Source of the DNA: Candidatus Eisenbergiella merdavium
Lineage (GTDB): Bacteria > Bacillota > Clostridia > Lachnospirales > Lachnospiraceae
Reading direction: 5' to 3'
NCBI GenBank assembly: GCA_019119595.1
Contig: DWWS01000006.1
Location: forward strand, 1 to 64,000
Length of the DNA stretch: 64,000 nt
Position numbers and translations under genes: made by a program. The stretch's first letter is position 1. Each line of letters begins with the position of its first letter. Below the pieces are notes generated by a model that saw nothing but the letters and a program-made list of their open reading frames with translations, was not told where the DNA came from and ran no database searches. Of this stretch, positions 41,430-50,326 are shown piece by piece.

Positions 41430-43223
41430 ATGGCAGAGAACAGGTATGTGGGAGATTATCCGGTGATCGGCATCAGGCCGACGATCGACGGAAGAAGGGG
41501 TTATCTGAAGGTGAGGGAGTCGCTGGAGGAGCAGACGATGAACATGGCGAAGTCTGCGGCGAAGCTGTTCACCGAGAACCTGCGTTATTCCAACGGGGAG
41601 CCGGTGAAGGTGATCATCGCGGACACCACCATCGGACGCGTGGGAGAGGCCGCGGCCTGTGCGGACAAGTTCCGCAAGGCAGGCGTGGATATCACGCTGA
41701 CAGTGACGCCCTGCTGGTGCTACGGGGCGGAGACCATGGACATGGATCCCAAGACCATCAAAGGGGTATGGGGCTTCAACGGAACGGAGCGTCCCGGCGC
41801 GGTTTATCTGGCGAGCGTGCTTGCCACCCATGCGCAGAAGGGGCTTCCGGCCTTCGGCATTTACGGACATGACGTGCAGGATGCGGACGCGACGGAGATT
41901 CCGGAGGATGTGGCGGAGAAGCTTCTTCGCTTCGGGCGTGCGGCGGTGGCCGTGGCTACCATGCGCGGAAAATCCTATCTGCAGATCGGCTCCATCTGCA
42001 TGGGTATCGGCGGCTCCATCATCGATCCCGCCTTTATCGAGGAATATCTGGGCATGCGCGTGGAGTCCGTGGACGAGGTGGAGATCATCCGCCGCATGAC
42101 GGAGGGCATCTACGATCAGGCGGAGTTTGAAAAGGCGCTGGCCTGGACGAAGGCAAACTGCATCGAGGGCTTCGACAAGAATCCGGAGGCAGTGCAGAAG
42201 ACGAGAGAGCAGAAGGATCAGGACTGGGAGTTCGTCGTGAAGATGATGTGCATCATCAAGGATCTGATGAACGGAAACAAAAATCTTCCGGAGGGCTGCG
42301 AAGAGGAAATGGTGGGCCACAACGCGATCGCGGCGGGCTTCCAGGGACAGCGCCAGTGGACGGATTTTTACCCCAACTGCGATTTCGCGGAGGCCATGCT
42401 GAACACCTCCTTTGACTGGAACGGCGCGAGGGAGCCTTATGTGCTCGCTACGGAAAACGATGTGCTCAACGGCCTCGGCATGCTGTTCATGAAGCTTTTG
42501 ACCAACCGGGCGCAGATCTTCGCGGACGTGCGTACCTATTGGAGCCCGGAGGCGGTGAAGAAGGCCACGGGCTATGAGATCGAGGGCATTGCGAAGGAAG
42601 CGGGCGGTTTCATCCATCTGATCAATTCCGGCGCAGCCTGCCTGGACGCCAACGGACAGGCGAAGGATGCGGACGGAAATAACGTGATGAAACCCTGGTA
42701 CGAGGTGAACGAGGCCGACCAGAAGGCCATCATGGGAGCGACCACCTGGAATGAGGCGGACTTCGGATACTTCCGCGGCGGCGGCTATTCCTCCCGTTTT
42801 GTGACGGAGGCGGAAATGCCCGTCACAATGATCCGCCTGAATCTGGTGAAGGGACTCGGGCCGGTGCTGCAGATCGCGGAGGGCTGGACGGTGAAGCTTC
42901 CGGAGGAGGTAACCGACAAGCTGTGGAAGCGGACGGATTACACCTGGCCGTGCACCTGGTTCGCGCCCAGAACCACAGGAAAGGGAGCCTTTGCCACGGC
43001 ATACGATGTGATGAACAACTGGGGAGCCAATCACGGCGCCATCAGCTACGGGCACATCGGAGCGGATCTGATCACCATGTGCTCCATGCTGAGGATCCCG
43101 GTGAGCATGCACAACGTTCCCGAAGAAAAGATCTTCCGCCCTTCCGCATGGAACGCCTTCGGAATGGACAAGGAGGGGCAGGATTACAGAGCCTGCGCCG
43201 CATACGGACCGCTGTATAAATAA
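41430..43223 (+). CDS. fucI: L-fucose isomerase
   Basis: A 597-residue enzyme converting L-fucose to L-fuculose (with D-arabinose as a side substrate), manganese-dependent and hexameric in known cases. The start [22 protein letters not shown] is the family signature. Other recognised parts are [41 protein letters not shown], the metal-binding region near [21 protein letters not shown], and the C-terminal [19 protein letters not shown]. Length is as expected. AAGGAGG lies 9 nt upstream of the ATG. The kinase follows in the same direction. Confidence 0.97.
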   Translation: MAENRYVGDYPVIGIRPTIDGRRGYLKVRESLEEQTMNMAKSAAKLFTENLRYSNGEPVKVIIADTTIGRVGEAAACADKFRKAGVDITLTVTPCWCYGAETMDMDPKTIKGVWGFNGTERPGAVYLASVLATHAQKGLPAFGIYGHDVQDADATEIPEDVAEKLLRFGRAAVAVATMRGKSYLQIGSICMGIGGSIIDPAFIEEYLGMRVESVDEVEIIRRMTEGIYDQAEFEKALAWTKANCIEGFDKNPEAVQKTREQKDQDWEFVVKMMCIIKDLMNGNKNLPEGCEEEMVGHNAIAAGFQGQRQWTDFYPNCDFAEAMLNTSFDWNGAREPYVLATENDVLNGLGMLFMKLLTNRAQIFADVRTYWSPEAVKKATGYEIEGIAKEAGGFIHLINSGAACLDANGQAKDADGNNVMKPWYEVNEADQKAIMGATTWNEADFGYFRGGGYSSRFVTEAEMPVTMIRLNLVKGLGPVLQIAEGWTVKLPEEVTDKLWKRTDYTWPCTWFAPRTTGKGAFATAYDVMNNWGANHGAISYGHIGADLITMCSMLRIPVSMHNVPEEKIFRPSAWNAFGMDKEGQDYRACAAYGPLYK

Positions 43224-43236
43224 TCAATAAAAAAAT

Positions 43237-43278
43237 GATGGGCCGGTATATGGCGGCTTGCCGTATGCGCGGCCCATC
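43237..43278 (+). other. Hairpin between fucI and the kinase gene
   Basis: GATGGGCCG (43237-43245) pairs with CGGCCCATC (43270-43278), with TATGGC/GCCGTA inside. CTTTGAC follows; it may be a weak attenuator or a stability element. Confidence 0.65.
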
Positions 43279-43333
43279 TTTGACGAAAGGGACATCCGCC
43301 CTGGCGGAAACGAACGGAAAGGAGCGCCGGCCA

Positions 43334-44809
43334 ATGAAAAAAGCCTTAAAACAGATGCTTGCCGTCGATCTTGGGGCTTCCAGCGGGAGAGTGATGCTGG
43401 GAGGCTTTGACGGAGAAAAAATCAGCGTGGAGGAGCTGCACCGCTTTTCTAATGATCCTGTCACGCTGGGAGGGACGATGTACTGGGATTTCCTGCGCCT
43501 GTTCCATGAGATCAGGCAGGGGCTTCTGCAGTCGAAAAAATACGGGAAGGCGGACAGCATCAGCGTGGATACCTGGGGCGTGGATTTCGGCCTGCTGGAT
43601 GCGGGAGGGCGTCTGCTGGAAAATCCGGTGCATTACCGGGACGGTCGGGTGAACGGCATGCTGGAGAAAAGCTTTTCCCTGCTGGACGCGGATCGCTTTT
43701 ACCAGATCACCGGCACCCAGTTCATGGAGATCAATACGGTGTTCCAGCTTCTTTCTCTTGCAGAAAACCGTCCGGAGCTTCTGGAGCGCGCGGACTGCCT
43801 GCTGATGATGCCCGACCTGTTCCATTACTTTTTATGCGGGGAAAAATGCTGTGAATACTCAGCCGCGTCAACCACACAGCTCATGAACGCGGCGGAAAAA
43901 ACCTGGTCAAAGGAGGTAACAGATGCTCTTGGACTGCCGGAGCGCATCCTGTTTCCCATCTCCTCGTCGGGAACGCCTCTTGCCCCTCTGCGCACCGATA
44001 TCGCGCAGGAGCTGGGGATCGAGCCCATGCTGACGGTGGCGGGAGCCGGGCATGACACCCAGTGCGCCATGGCCGCCGTCCCTACGCAGGAAAAGGACTT
44101 TATTTTCATCAGCTGCGGAACCTGGAGCCTGTTCGGAACGGAGCTTCCCGCCCCCATCATCACGCAGGACAGCCGCAGGCTGAACATCGCCAATGAGGGC
44201 GGCGTTGGCGGACGCATTTCCTTCCTGAAAAACATCATCGGCCTCTGGCTGGTTCAGGAGAGCCGCCGCCAGTGGAAGCGGGAGGGACAGGAATACAGCT
44301 TCGGGGAGCTGGAAAAGCTTGCGGAGAAGGAAGCGCCCTTCCGCAGCCTGATCGACCCGGACGCACCGGAATTCGTTCCCGCGGGCAATGTGCCGGAGCG
44401 GATCCGGGAATTCTGCAGACGGACCGGCCAGCCGGTGCCGGAAACGCCGGGCCAGATCGTGCGCTGCATCGACGAGAGCCTTGCGCTCAAATACCGGATG
44501 ACGCTGGACGAGATCCGCACCTGCACGGGGAAGGATTACCCGGTGATCCACATGGTCGGAGGCGGCACCCAGAGCGCCCTGCTCTGCCGGTTTACCGCGG
44601 CCGCCTGCGCCCGCCCGGTCTTTGCCGGGCCCGTGGAGGCCACCGTTTACGGAAACCTCGCCATCCAGCTCATGGCGGCGGGACAGATCAACGGACTGTC
44701 AGAGCTTCGGAGCGTTGTGGCCGCGTCGGAGCCGGTGAAGAAATATGAGCCGGAGGATGCGCAGGCCTGGACGGAGGCGTATGGGCGGTATCGTGAGCGG
44801 TTTGCCTGA
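43334..44809 (+). CDS. FGGY-family L-fuculose/L-rhamnulose-type kinase
   Basis: A 491-residue kinase of the rhamnulokinase branch of the FGGY family. N-terminal FGGY: LAVDLGASSGRVMLGGF, SVDTWGVDFGLLD. C-terminal FGGY: SCGTWSLFGTEL, HMVGGGTQSALLCRFTAAA and GPVEATVYGNLA. It follows fucI by 110 bp, and in clostridia this branch often supplies the fuculose kinase, so conversion of L-fuculose to its 1-phosphate is inferred; rhamnulose is the alternative. AAAGGAG lies 9 nt before the ATG at 43334. No aldolase (fucA) follows in the window. Confidence 0.88.
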   Translation: MKKALKQMLAVDLGASSGRVMLGGFDGEKISVEELHRFSNDPVTLGGTMYWDFLRLFHEIRQGLLQSKKYGKADSISVDTWGVDFGLLDAGGRLLENPVHYRDGRVNGMLEKSFSLLDADRFYQITGTQFMEINTVFQLLSLAENRPELLERADCLLMMPDLFHYFLCGEKCCEYSAASTTQLMNAAEKTWSKEVTDALGLPERILFPISSSGTPLAPLRTDIAQELGIEPMLTVAGAGHDTQCAMAAVPTQEKDFIFISCGTWSLFGTELPAPIITQDSRRLNIANEGGVGGRISFLKNIIGLWLVQESRRQWKREGQEYSFGELEKLAEKEAPFRSLIDPDAPEFVPAGNVPERIREFCRRTGQPVPETPGQIVRCIDESLALKYRMTLDEIRTCTGKDYPVIHMVGGGTQSALLCRFTAAACARPVFAGPVEATVYGNLAIQLMAAGQINGLSELRSVVAASEPVKKYEPEDAQAWTEAYGRYRERFA

Positions 44810-44862
44810 GGATATCCTCCTAAGAAACCTGTTGCTTTCGGAGAACGGGTAGTATATACTGG

Positions 44863-44903
44863 AAAAGGCTGCTGAACCGCCTGAGACGGCAGCAGCCTTT
44901 TTT
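44863..44903 (+). terminator. Rho-independent terminator of the fucose genes
   Basis: AAAGGCTGCTG (44864-44874) pairs with CAGCAGCCTTT (44890-44900); six T residues end the arm. Confidence 0.9.
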
Positions 44904-45010
44904 GCGGCTTTTTGCCTTTCAAAGAAGTCTGCCGCCGGGCGAATGTTTAACTCCGGGAAAGCGTAGGTTTTTTCGGAAAGACCGAATGAAAAGTAAAGGA
45001 AGGTACTGCC

Positions 45011-45745
45011 ATGATCCGTTTTATCGTTGTGGCCTCTTTTGTCGTCCTGTTTCTGATCCTGAGCATACCGCTTCTGATCGCGGAGTGGATCATCGGGAAA
45101 TTCAATATGGAGCTGAAGGGGAAAAGCTCCCTCGCTATCGTAAACTGGGCATTCCGCTGGGTGCTCAGGCTTTCGGGGGTGAAGATCACCTGCATCGGGG
45201 AGGAGCGCGTCCCGAAGGACCGGGCGGTTCTGTATATTGGAAACCACAGAAGCTATTTTGACATCGTCATGACATACGTGCGCGTCCCGCGCATGACCGG
45301 ATATATTGCGAAAATAGAAATGGAAAAAATTCCGCTCCTTTCCAACTGGATGAAGAACCTGCACTGCCTGTTTCTGGACCGGAAGGATTTGAAGCAGGGA
45401 GCGAAGATCATCGTTACGGCGGTCAATAAGGTGAAGGAGGGAATCTCCATCTGCATTTTCCCGGAAGGAACGCGCAACAAAACGCCGGACACCTTCCTGC
45501 CTTTCCATGCCGGGAGCTTTAAGATTGCGGAAAAAACGGGCTGTCCCATTGTGCCCATGGCCATCAACAATGCTGCGGATATTTTTGAGGATCATACTCC
45601 CAGGATCAAAAAGACCCATGTGGTGATTGAATACGGGGATCCGATCTGGCCGGAGCAGCTTTCCAGGGAGGACAGAAAGCGCCTTTCTGAGATTACATTG
45701 GAGCGGATCAGGGAAATGTATTTTAAGAATAAAGAGCTGGTTTAG
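45011..45745 (+). CDS. plsC: 1-acyl-sn-glycerol-3-phosphate acyltransferase (PlsC family)
   Basis: A 244-residue membrane-associated acyltransferase that makes phosphatidic acid from lysophosphatidic acid. One N-terminal membrane helix (about 4-24). The catalytic H-x4-D motif is NHRSYFD, and the glycerol-phosphate-binding motif is FPEGTRNKT, followed by FHAGSFKIA. AAAGGAAGG precedes the ATG. It stands alone between two terminators, unrelated to the sugar genes around it. Confidence 0.92.
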   Translation: MIRFIVVASFVVLFLILSIPLLIAEWIIGKFNMELKGKSSLAIVNWAFRWVLRLSGVKITCIGEERVPKDRAVLYIGNHRSYFDIVMTYVRVPRMTGYIAKIEMEKIPLLSNWMKNLHCLFLDRKDLKQGAKIIVTAVNKVKEGISICIFPEGTRNKTPDTFLPFHAGSFKIAEKTGCPIVPMAINNAADIFEDHTPRIKKTHVVIEYGDPIWPEQLSREDRKRLSEITLERIREMYFKNKELV

Positions 45746-45781
45746 GAGATCGAAAAAGAAAAGCATGGATTCGGAAAAACG

Positions 45782-45831
45782 CCGGAGCCGGAGCTGTCTG
45801 GAAAAGAAGGACAGTTCCGGCTCCGGTTTTA
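45782..45831 (+). terminator. Rho-independent terminator after plsC
   Basis: CCGGAGCCGGA-x-CTGTC (45782-45798) pairs with GACAG-x-TCCGGCTCCGG (45810-45826), one mismatch, then TTTTATT. Confidence 0.9.
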
Positions 45832-45853
45832 TTACTGGAAAAAAGAGGAATGA

Positions 45854-45900
45854 ACACTGTTCCTATTTCGATTTTTTTCTTGATTTTGCTGTGATATAAT
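45854..45900 (+). promoter_or_regulatory. Two-component-system promoter with conserved upstream box (copy 1)
   Basis: A 25-bp box (45854-45878), core CCTATTTCGATTTT, lies directly before the promoter, with a perfect TATAAT at 45895-45900. There is no real -35, only a T-run in the box. Box start to -10 is 41 bp. The same box occurs at 48717-48741 at the same distance from its -10. Confidence 0.75.
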
Positions 45901-45951
45901 TAAATATTCTTTCAGAAGAAGATGCGGTTGGGGAATGGCGGGGGCATATAT

Positions 45952-47670
45952 ATGAAAAAATGGTTCTGGGATTCAAGTCTGAAAAAGAAATTCTTTCTGC
46001 TTATTCTGGTAATTGTGCTGGCAATAACGCTGCTGGAAATGCTGAATCGGCAGGCAGCTTATCATTCTTATAATCAGCTTCTCTATGAGAATAATTCCCA
46101 AATACTGATGATTCATATGGATTATATAGAAAATGTTTTCGACCGGATGGAGAATGTCACCTATCTGATGATAGCAGATCCTGATCTGCAGGAAAATCTG
46201 ACGTATCTTGATGAACACAGTGAAGATGGGGAATGGCTGAGGGTCCGGTCGGATATCAGCGCGTCCGTAAACAGTTACGCAAACAGGGAGGAATATTTCA
46301 GCGCGTTTTTGCTTGTGACGGATGCGGATGTATTTGGTTTTGGAAACGAAACGATTGGCCTGCATGATGACCTGGGGAAATATATAGGCACTGTAACGGA
46401 CGCGAATGGTCAGATGAGGCTGATCTCAGGAGATCAACAGCTGATATTGGTGAGAGAGATCCGGCTGTCTGCCGGCCTTGAGCTGTCTAACCTGGCCTAT
46501 GTGGTGGCACAGGTGGATTTCCCGGCGATCATCATGGATATGCAGAAAACCCTCAGGCATGCAGAAACACCCCTTTGTGTTTCTGTTTATGACGGCGATG
46601 TCTGTCTTTATACGGACGGGTCAGAGCCTGCCGCCGCGGGGAAAAGAGAAAATGGTTGGTATATAGACGGAGAGGATTTTGTGACGGTTTATAACAGCAA
46701 AAAGCTGGGCTACACCATGGTCGTCCGGACGCCTTGGGGAAAGCTGAGGGATTCCATTCAGGGCGTTTACTGGAGATCTATCCTGCTGTCCCTTCTGGCT
46801 GCGGCAGCAGCATTTGCATTCAGCAGCGTTCTGGTAAAAATGGTGATCCGTGACCTTTACGGGCTGGTTGAAAGGATGGATGATTTCGGAGCAGGAAAAC
46901 CGCTGGATGAAGAAAGCGGAATATCCTTTCAGAAGCGTGCGGATGAGGTTGGAAGAATGTACCGCCATTTTTACCGCATGGCTTCGGATTACAAAAAGCT
47001 GATGGAGGAAGATTATAATAATAAGCTTCTTTTGAAGGAAGCGGAATTTGTTCAGATGCAGAAGCAGATTCAGCCCCATTTTCTTTTTAACACGCTGACT
47101 GCTATCAGCTGGATGGCCTATTCCCATGAGGACGCGGAAACCGCAAATATGGTAGAGGCGCTAGGGCGGATGATGAGGACTGTCACTGACAGCAGCAAAG
47201 CTCTTGTTACGGTTGAAAATGATCTGCAGATGGTAAGGGACTATCTGTTCATTCAGAAATTCCGTTTCAGGAACCGGCTGCATGCGGAAATAAGCATCAG
47301 CCCAAAAGCTGGGAAATTGTTGATCCCGCGTATATCCATCCAACCGTTGGTGGAAAATTCTGTTACCTACGCCATGGAGGAGCAACTTGCGGACTGCCGG
47401 ATTCGCATCTTTGACCGTACAGCACCGGAAGGCGCAGGGGTAACGGAAATTGTCGTGGAGGATAACGGGCCCGGCTTCGAGGAGGATATTCTGGAACGGC
47501 TGGAAAACGGGAAAGAGAGGGCAAAGGGGAGCGGGCTGGCTCTTCGGAACATTCAAAAGCGTCTGCAGTATACATTCTCAGAGAAATACGGACTGTTTTT
47601 CAGACGCCTGGAAAACGGAATGCAGGTGATCATCCGGATACCAGATGAACAGGAGCAAAATAGCGATTAG
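45952..47670 (+). CDS. Sensor histidine kinase, YesM/LytS type
   Basis: A 572-residue membrane sensor kinase. Membrane helices at about residues 10-30 and 275-298 flank a ~245-residue extracellular sensing domain. A HAMP-like segment follows, then the His_kinase domain with the phosphoacceptor in QMQKQIQPHFLFNTL (H376). The ATPase has the N box QPLVENSVTYAM and the G box VEDNGPGFEED. YesM-type kinases next to CUT1 sugar transporters usually report an extracellular glycan or its binding protein. The response regulator gene starts 11 bp later. The ATG at 45952 is preceded by a G-rich site; an earlier start at 45922 would add ten residues. Confidence 0.9.
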   Translation: MKKWFWDSSLKKKFFLLILVIVLAITLLEMLNRQAAYHSYNQLLYENNSQILMIHMDYIENVFDRMENVTYLMIADPDLQENLTYLDEHSEDGEWLRVRSDISASVNSYANREEYFSAFLLVTDADVFGFGNETIGLHDDLGKYIGTVTDANGQMRLISGDQQLILVREIRLSAGLELSNLAYVVAQVDFPAIIMDMQKTLRHAETPLCVSVYDGDVCLYTDGSEPAAAGKRENGWYIDGEDFVTVYNSKKLGYTMVVRTPWGKLRDSIQGVYWRSILLSLLAAAAAFAFSSVLVKMVIRDLYGLVERMDDFGAGKPLDEESGISFQKRADEVGRMYRHFYRMASDYKKLMEEDYNNKLLLKEAEFVQMQKQIQPHFLFNTLTAISWMAYSHEDAETANMVEALGRMMRTVTDSSKALVTVENDLQMVRDYLFIQKFRFRNRLHAEISISPKAGKLLIPRISIQPLVENSVTYAMEEQLADCRIRIFDRTAPEGAGVTEIVVEDNGPGFEEDILERLENGKERAKGSGLALRNIQKRLQYTFSEKYGLFFRRLENGMQVIIRIPDEQEQNSD

Positions 47671-47681
47671 GAGGAAAGGCC

Positions 47682-48695
47682 ATGGGGGAAAGGGTAAAAC
47701 TGCTTCTTGTAGATGATGAGTCATTTCTGTGTGAACAGATCTGTGCAAATATTGCCTGGGAGAGCTTTGGCATTGAACTGATCGGGTATTGTGATAATGC
47801 CATGGACGCGCTGGAGCAGATGATCGATGAAATGCCGGACATTCTGATCACCGATATCAGGATGCCGGTAATGAGCGGCCTTGAGCTGATCGCAAGGGCG
47901 AAACAGATGAATCCTGCGCTTCAATGCGTGATTTTGTCCGGCTATGCGGAGTTTACCCTTGCACAGGCAGCGATCGAACAGGGGGTAAAAAACTATCTTC
48001 TGAAGCCCTTTTCAAAAGCGGAGCTGGAGGATACGCTTCAAAAGTGCTGCGGACAGATTCAAAAAAGCCGTTCGGAAAAGAGGATGGAGCTGCAGGAAAG
48101 AACGGAAATGGTATCCCGGCTGTTTCAGGAAATAAAGAGCCTGAAGGAAACAAATGAAAAAATACAGCCGGAACAGCTTCAGGCGGTCATGCTGAGTTAT
48201 CCGGATCTCATTATGCTGAGAGAGGCAATGGTCCTTTTTTTCACGTATGAGGACGACGGGAGCGGGGCTGTGAAGCGGTGGATCCCGGAGTTTTATCACG
48301 CGGAAGGAGATATCCTCCGGACGGCTTCGGAAGCTCTGAATGCCGTTTCCAGTAAGCGGGAGACGGAGTCAGAGCCGGTCCGAAAGATAAAGAGCTATGC
48401 ACAGCAGCATTTTATGGAGGAGTCCCTGAACCTGCAGTTTATCGCTGACCAGATCGTACATCTGGGGGTAAAATACGTCGGAAGATGCTTTATTAAGGAA
48501 ACGGGCGTCAAATTCAGCGAATATCTCCTGGAGATCCGTATGGAAAAGGCCAAGCAGATGTTGAAAACGAGGGATGCGCGGATCGAAGAAATTGCGGAGC
48601 AGGTAGGGCTTGGCCACGATGTGCCGTATTTTTATCAGCTGTTTAAGCGTTATACCGGTATGACGCCCAAAGAATATCGGAAATTTCAGGTGTGA
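47682..48695 (+). CDS. Response regulator, YesN type with AraC-like DNA-binding domain
   Basis: A 337-residue response regulator. The receiver domain (about residues 4-120) has VDDES, the phosphorylation Asp in DILITDIRMPV (D58) and the Lys in NYLLKPFSKAE. The C-terminal AraC-type HTH pair runs from about 235 to 335 (LNLQFIADQIVHLGVKYVGRCF, then IEEIAEQVGLGHDVPYFYQLF and YTGMTPKEY). AGGAGG precedes the ATG. It should act on the promoters carrying the shared 25-bp box, that is on its own operon and on the transporter operon. Confidence 0.93.
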   Translation: MGERVKLLLVDDESFLCEQICANIAWESFGIELIGYCDNAMDALEQMIDEMPDILITDIRMPVMSGLELIARAKQMNPALQCVILSGYAEFTLAQAAIEQGVKNYLLKPFSKAELEDTLQKCCGQIQKSRSEKRMELQERTEMVSRLFQEIKSLKETNEKIQPEQLQAVMLSYPDLIMLREAMVLFFTYEDDGSGAVKRWIPEFYHAEGDILRTASEALNAVSSKRETESEPVRKIKSYAQQHFMEESLNLQFIADQIVHLGVKYVGRCFIKETGVKFSEYLLEIRMEKAKQMLKTRDARIEEIAEQVGLGHDVPYFYQLFKRYTGMTPKEYRKFQV

Positions 48696-48716
48696 AATCT
48701 GATCTTTTTTATAAAA

Positions 48717-48763
48717 ACAGTGCACCTATTTTGATTTTATTATGCAATTTACCATGCTAATAT
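48717..48763 (+). promoter_or_regulatory. ABC-transporter promoter with conserved upstream box (copy 2)
   Basis: The 25-bp box 48717-48741, core CCTATTTTGATTTT, matches copy 1 at about 20 of 25 positions. The -10 TAATAT (48758-48763) again starts 41 bp after the box start. This is the expected pattern for an activator bound just upstream of, and overlapping, the -35 region. Confidence 0.75.
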
Positions 48764-48838
48764 TTCATCATCAGGTTGTTAATTCTGCAGATCAACCAAC
48801 ACTCAAATGAAATGGAGAAGCGAATGGAGGGAAAGCAA

Positions 48839-50257
48839 ATGAGAAAGACGATGATGTGGCTTATGAGCATGGCGCTTGTGCTGGGGATGGCGGGATGCGG
48901 CAATGCGGCAGACAGTGATGACCATTCTCCGGCAGCAGGAGGGGAAATGGCAGAAAGTATTCAGATGGAAGTCAGCCAGGCTGAAACAGAGACGCAGAAT
49001 GAAAGCAGCACGGAGAATGAAACAGGAGCAGAAAACACAGATTACAGTGATGTTGAATTTCGGATTTCCTGGTGGGGCGGGGATGCAAGAAACACCCAGA
49101 CAGTGGAGATCATTGAGAATTTTGAGAAGCGGTATCCGAATCTGAAGATTGATGTGGAATATGGAGAATTTGGAGATCATTTCACCAGACTCACGACACA
49201 GGCTACAGCAGGAAACCTTCCCGATGTGTATATGATGGATTATTCAAAAATGAACGAATTTGTTAATTCTGGGCAGTTGGAACAGTTGGATTCTTATATG
49301 GAATCAAAGACTATTGATTTGTCAGATGTAGATGACTCGTTCTTGTCAGGCGGTATTGTTGATGGGGGAATGTATGCTATTACTACCGGTATCAATGCGC
49401 CGTGTTTCTATTATGACCCTGCCGTTTTAGAGGAATTAAATCTTTCTCTCAACCAGGCACCTAAATGGAAAGAACTTATAGAAGTAATAGAAACAGTTTA
49501 TGAAAAAACAGGGAAGCAGGCATTTATGGAACCAAACGAAGCTTCTTTAGGAATTTATCTGCGCTCGATGGGTAAATCAATTTATGCAGAGGACAATACG
49601 GGTTATGGTTTTGAACCTGAAGATCTGGCAGCATATCTGGAGATATTTTATAACCTTTATGAAAGCGGCGCTGCAACGAGCAGTGCTGAATATAACGGAG
49701 AAATTGAAACATGTCTGCAGGATGATTCCGGCATCTGGCTCAAGATGTGGGAAGATGGTTTTAGTAATTCCCTGATATTGAATGAAGAGCAGGCAGGAAA
49801 AAGACTTTCCCTTTGCACATATCCTTCCGCTGATGAGACCAATGAAAGTGGAACCTTTTTAAAACCTACGATGCTTTGGGGAATTTCTTCCACCTCAGAG
49901 AATAAGGAACTGGCTGCGGCGTTCATTAATTATTTCGTGAATGATGCCTTTGTTTATGATGTATGTGGAATGGACAGGGGCGTACCGATCAGTGCATCCA
50001 TGCGTGATCATATCAGTTCTGCAGCGGATGAAACAGAAAAATATATATTAGACTTTATTAACTATCTGTCTGATGGAGTGGCTACAGCAATATCTCCGGC
50101 CGCGCCGACAGGAGCAGCTGAGGCGGATTCAAATATCGTTGAAGTTTACGAGCAACTATACTATGGACAGCTTAGAAAGGAAGAACTGTTGGATGCGGCC
50201 GATGAGGCGATGGCGCAAGGAAATGCCATATTAGCAAAAAACGCTGCAGATAAGTAA
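48839..50257 (+). CDS. Sugar-type ABC transporter, substrate-binding lipoprotein
   Basis: A 472-residue family-1 solute-binding protein. Signal peptide with lipobox GMAGC (Cys20), a Glu/Thr/Ser linker to about residue 60, then FRISWWGGDARNTQ, FEKRYPNLKIDVEYGEFGDH, LPDVYMMDYSKM and CFYYDPAVLEEL. W/G-rich starts of this kind are typical of CUT1 binding proteins for oligosaccharides or glycosides. The central part is clearly more AT-rich than the neighbouring genes. The ATG at 48839 has GGAGGG 7 nt upstream. The cargo is unknown; no hydrolase in the cluster gives a hint. Confidence 0.9.
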   Translation: MRKTMMWLMSMALVLGMAGCGNAADSDDHSPAAGGEMAESIQMEVSQAETETQNESSTENETGAENTDYSDVEFRISWWGGDARNTQTVEIIENFEKRYPNLKIDVEYGEFGDHFTRLTTQATAGNLPDVYMMDYSKMNEFVNSGQLEQLDSYMESKTIDLSDVDDSFLSGGIVDGGMYAITTGINAPCFYYDPAVLEELNLSLNQAPKWKELIEVIETVYEKTGKQAFMEPNEASLGIYLRSMGKSIYAEDNTGYGFEPEDLAAYLEIFYNLYESGAATSSAEYNGEIETCLQDDSGIWLKMWEDGFSNSLILNEEQAGKRLSLCTYPSADETNESGTFLKPTMLWGISSTSENKELAAAFINYFVNDAFVYDVCGMDRGVPISASMRDHISSAADETEKYILDFINYLSDGVATAISPAAPTGAAEADSNIVEVYEQLYYGQLRKEELLDAADEAMAQGNAILAKNAADK

Positions 50258-50268
50258 TTATAATCGGA

Positions 50269-50302
50269 GAGAAAGAGCGGGGGAGTCTCCTGCTCTTTCT
50301 TT
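50269..50302 (+). terminator. Intra-operon attenuator hairpin after the binding-protein gene
   Basis: GAAAGAGC (50271-50278) pairs with GCTCTTTC (50292-50299), with a partly paired G/C-rich interior; TTTAAAG follows. Same position as the hairpin at 32566 in the other transporter operon. Confidence 0.75.
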
Positions 50303-50326
50303 AAAGACAGGTGTGAGGAGGCATTT

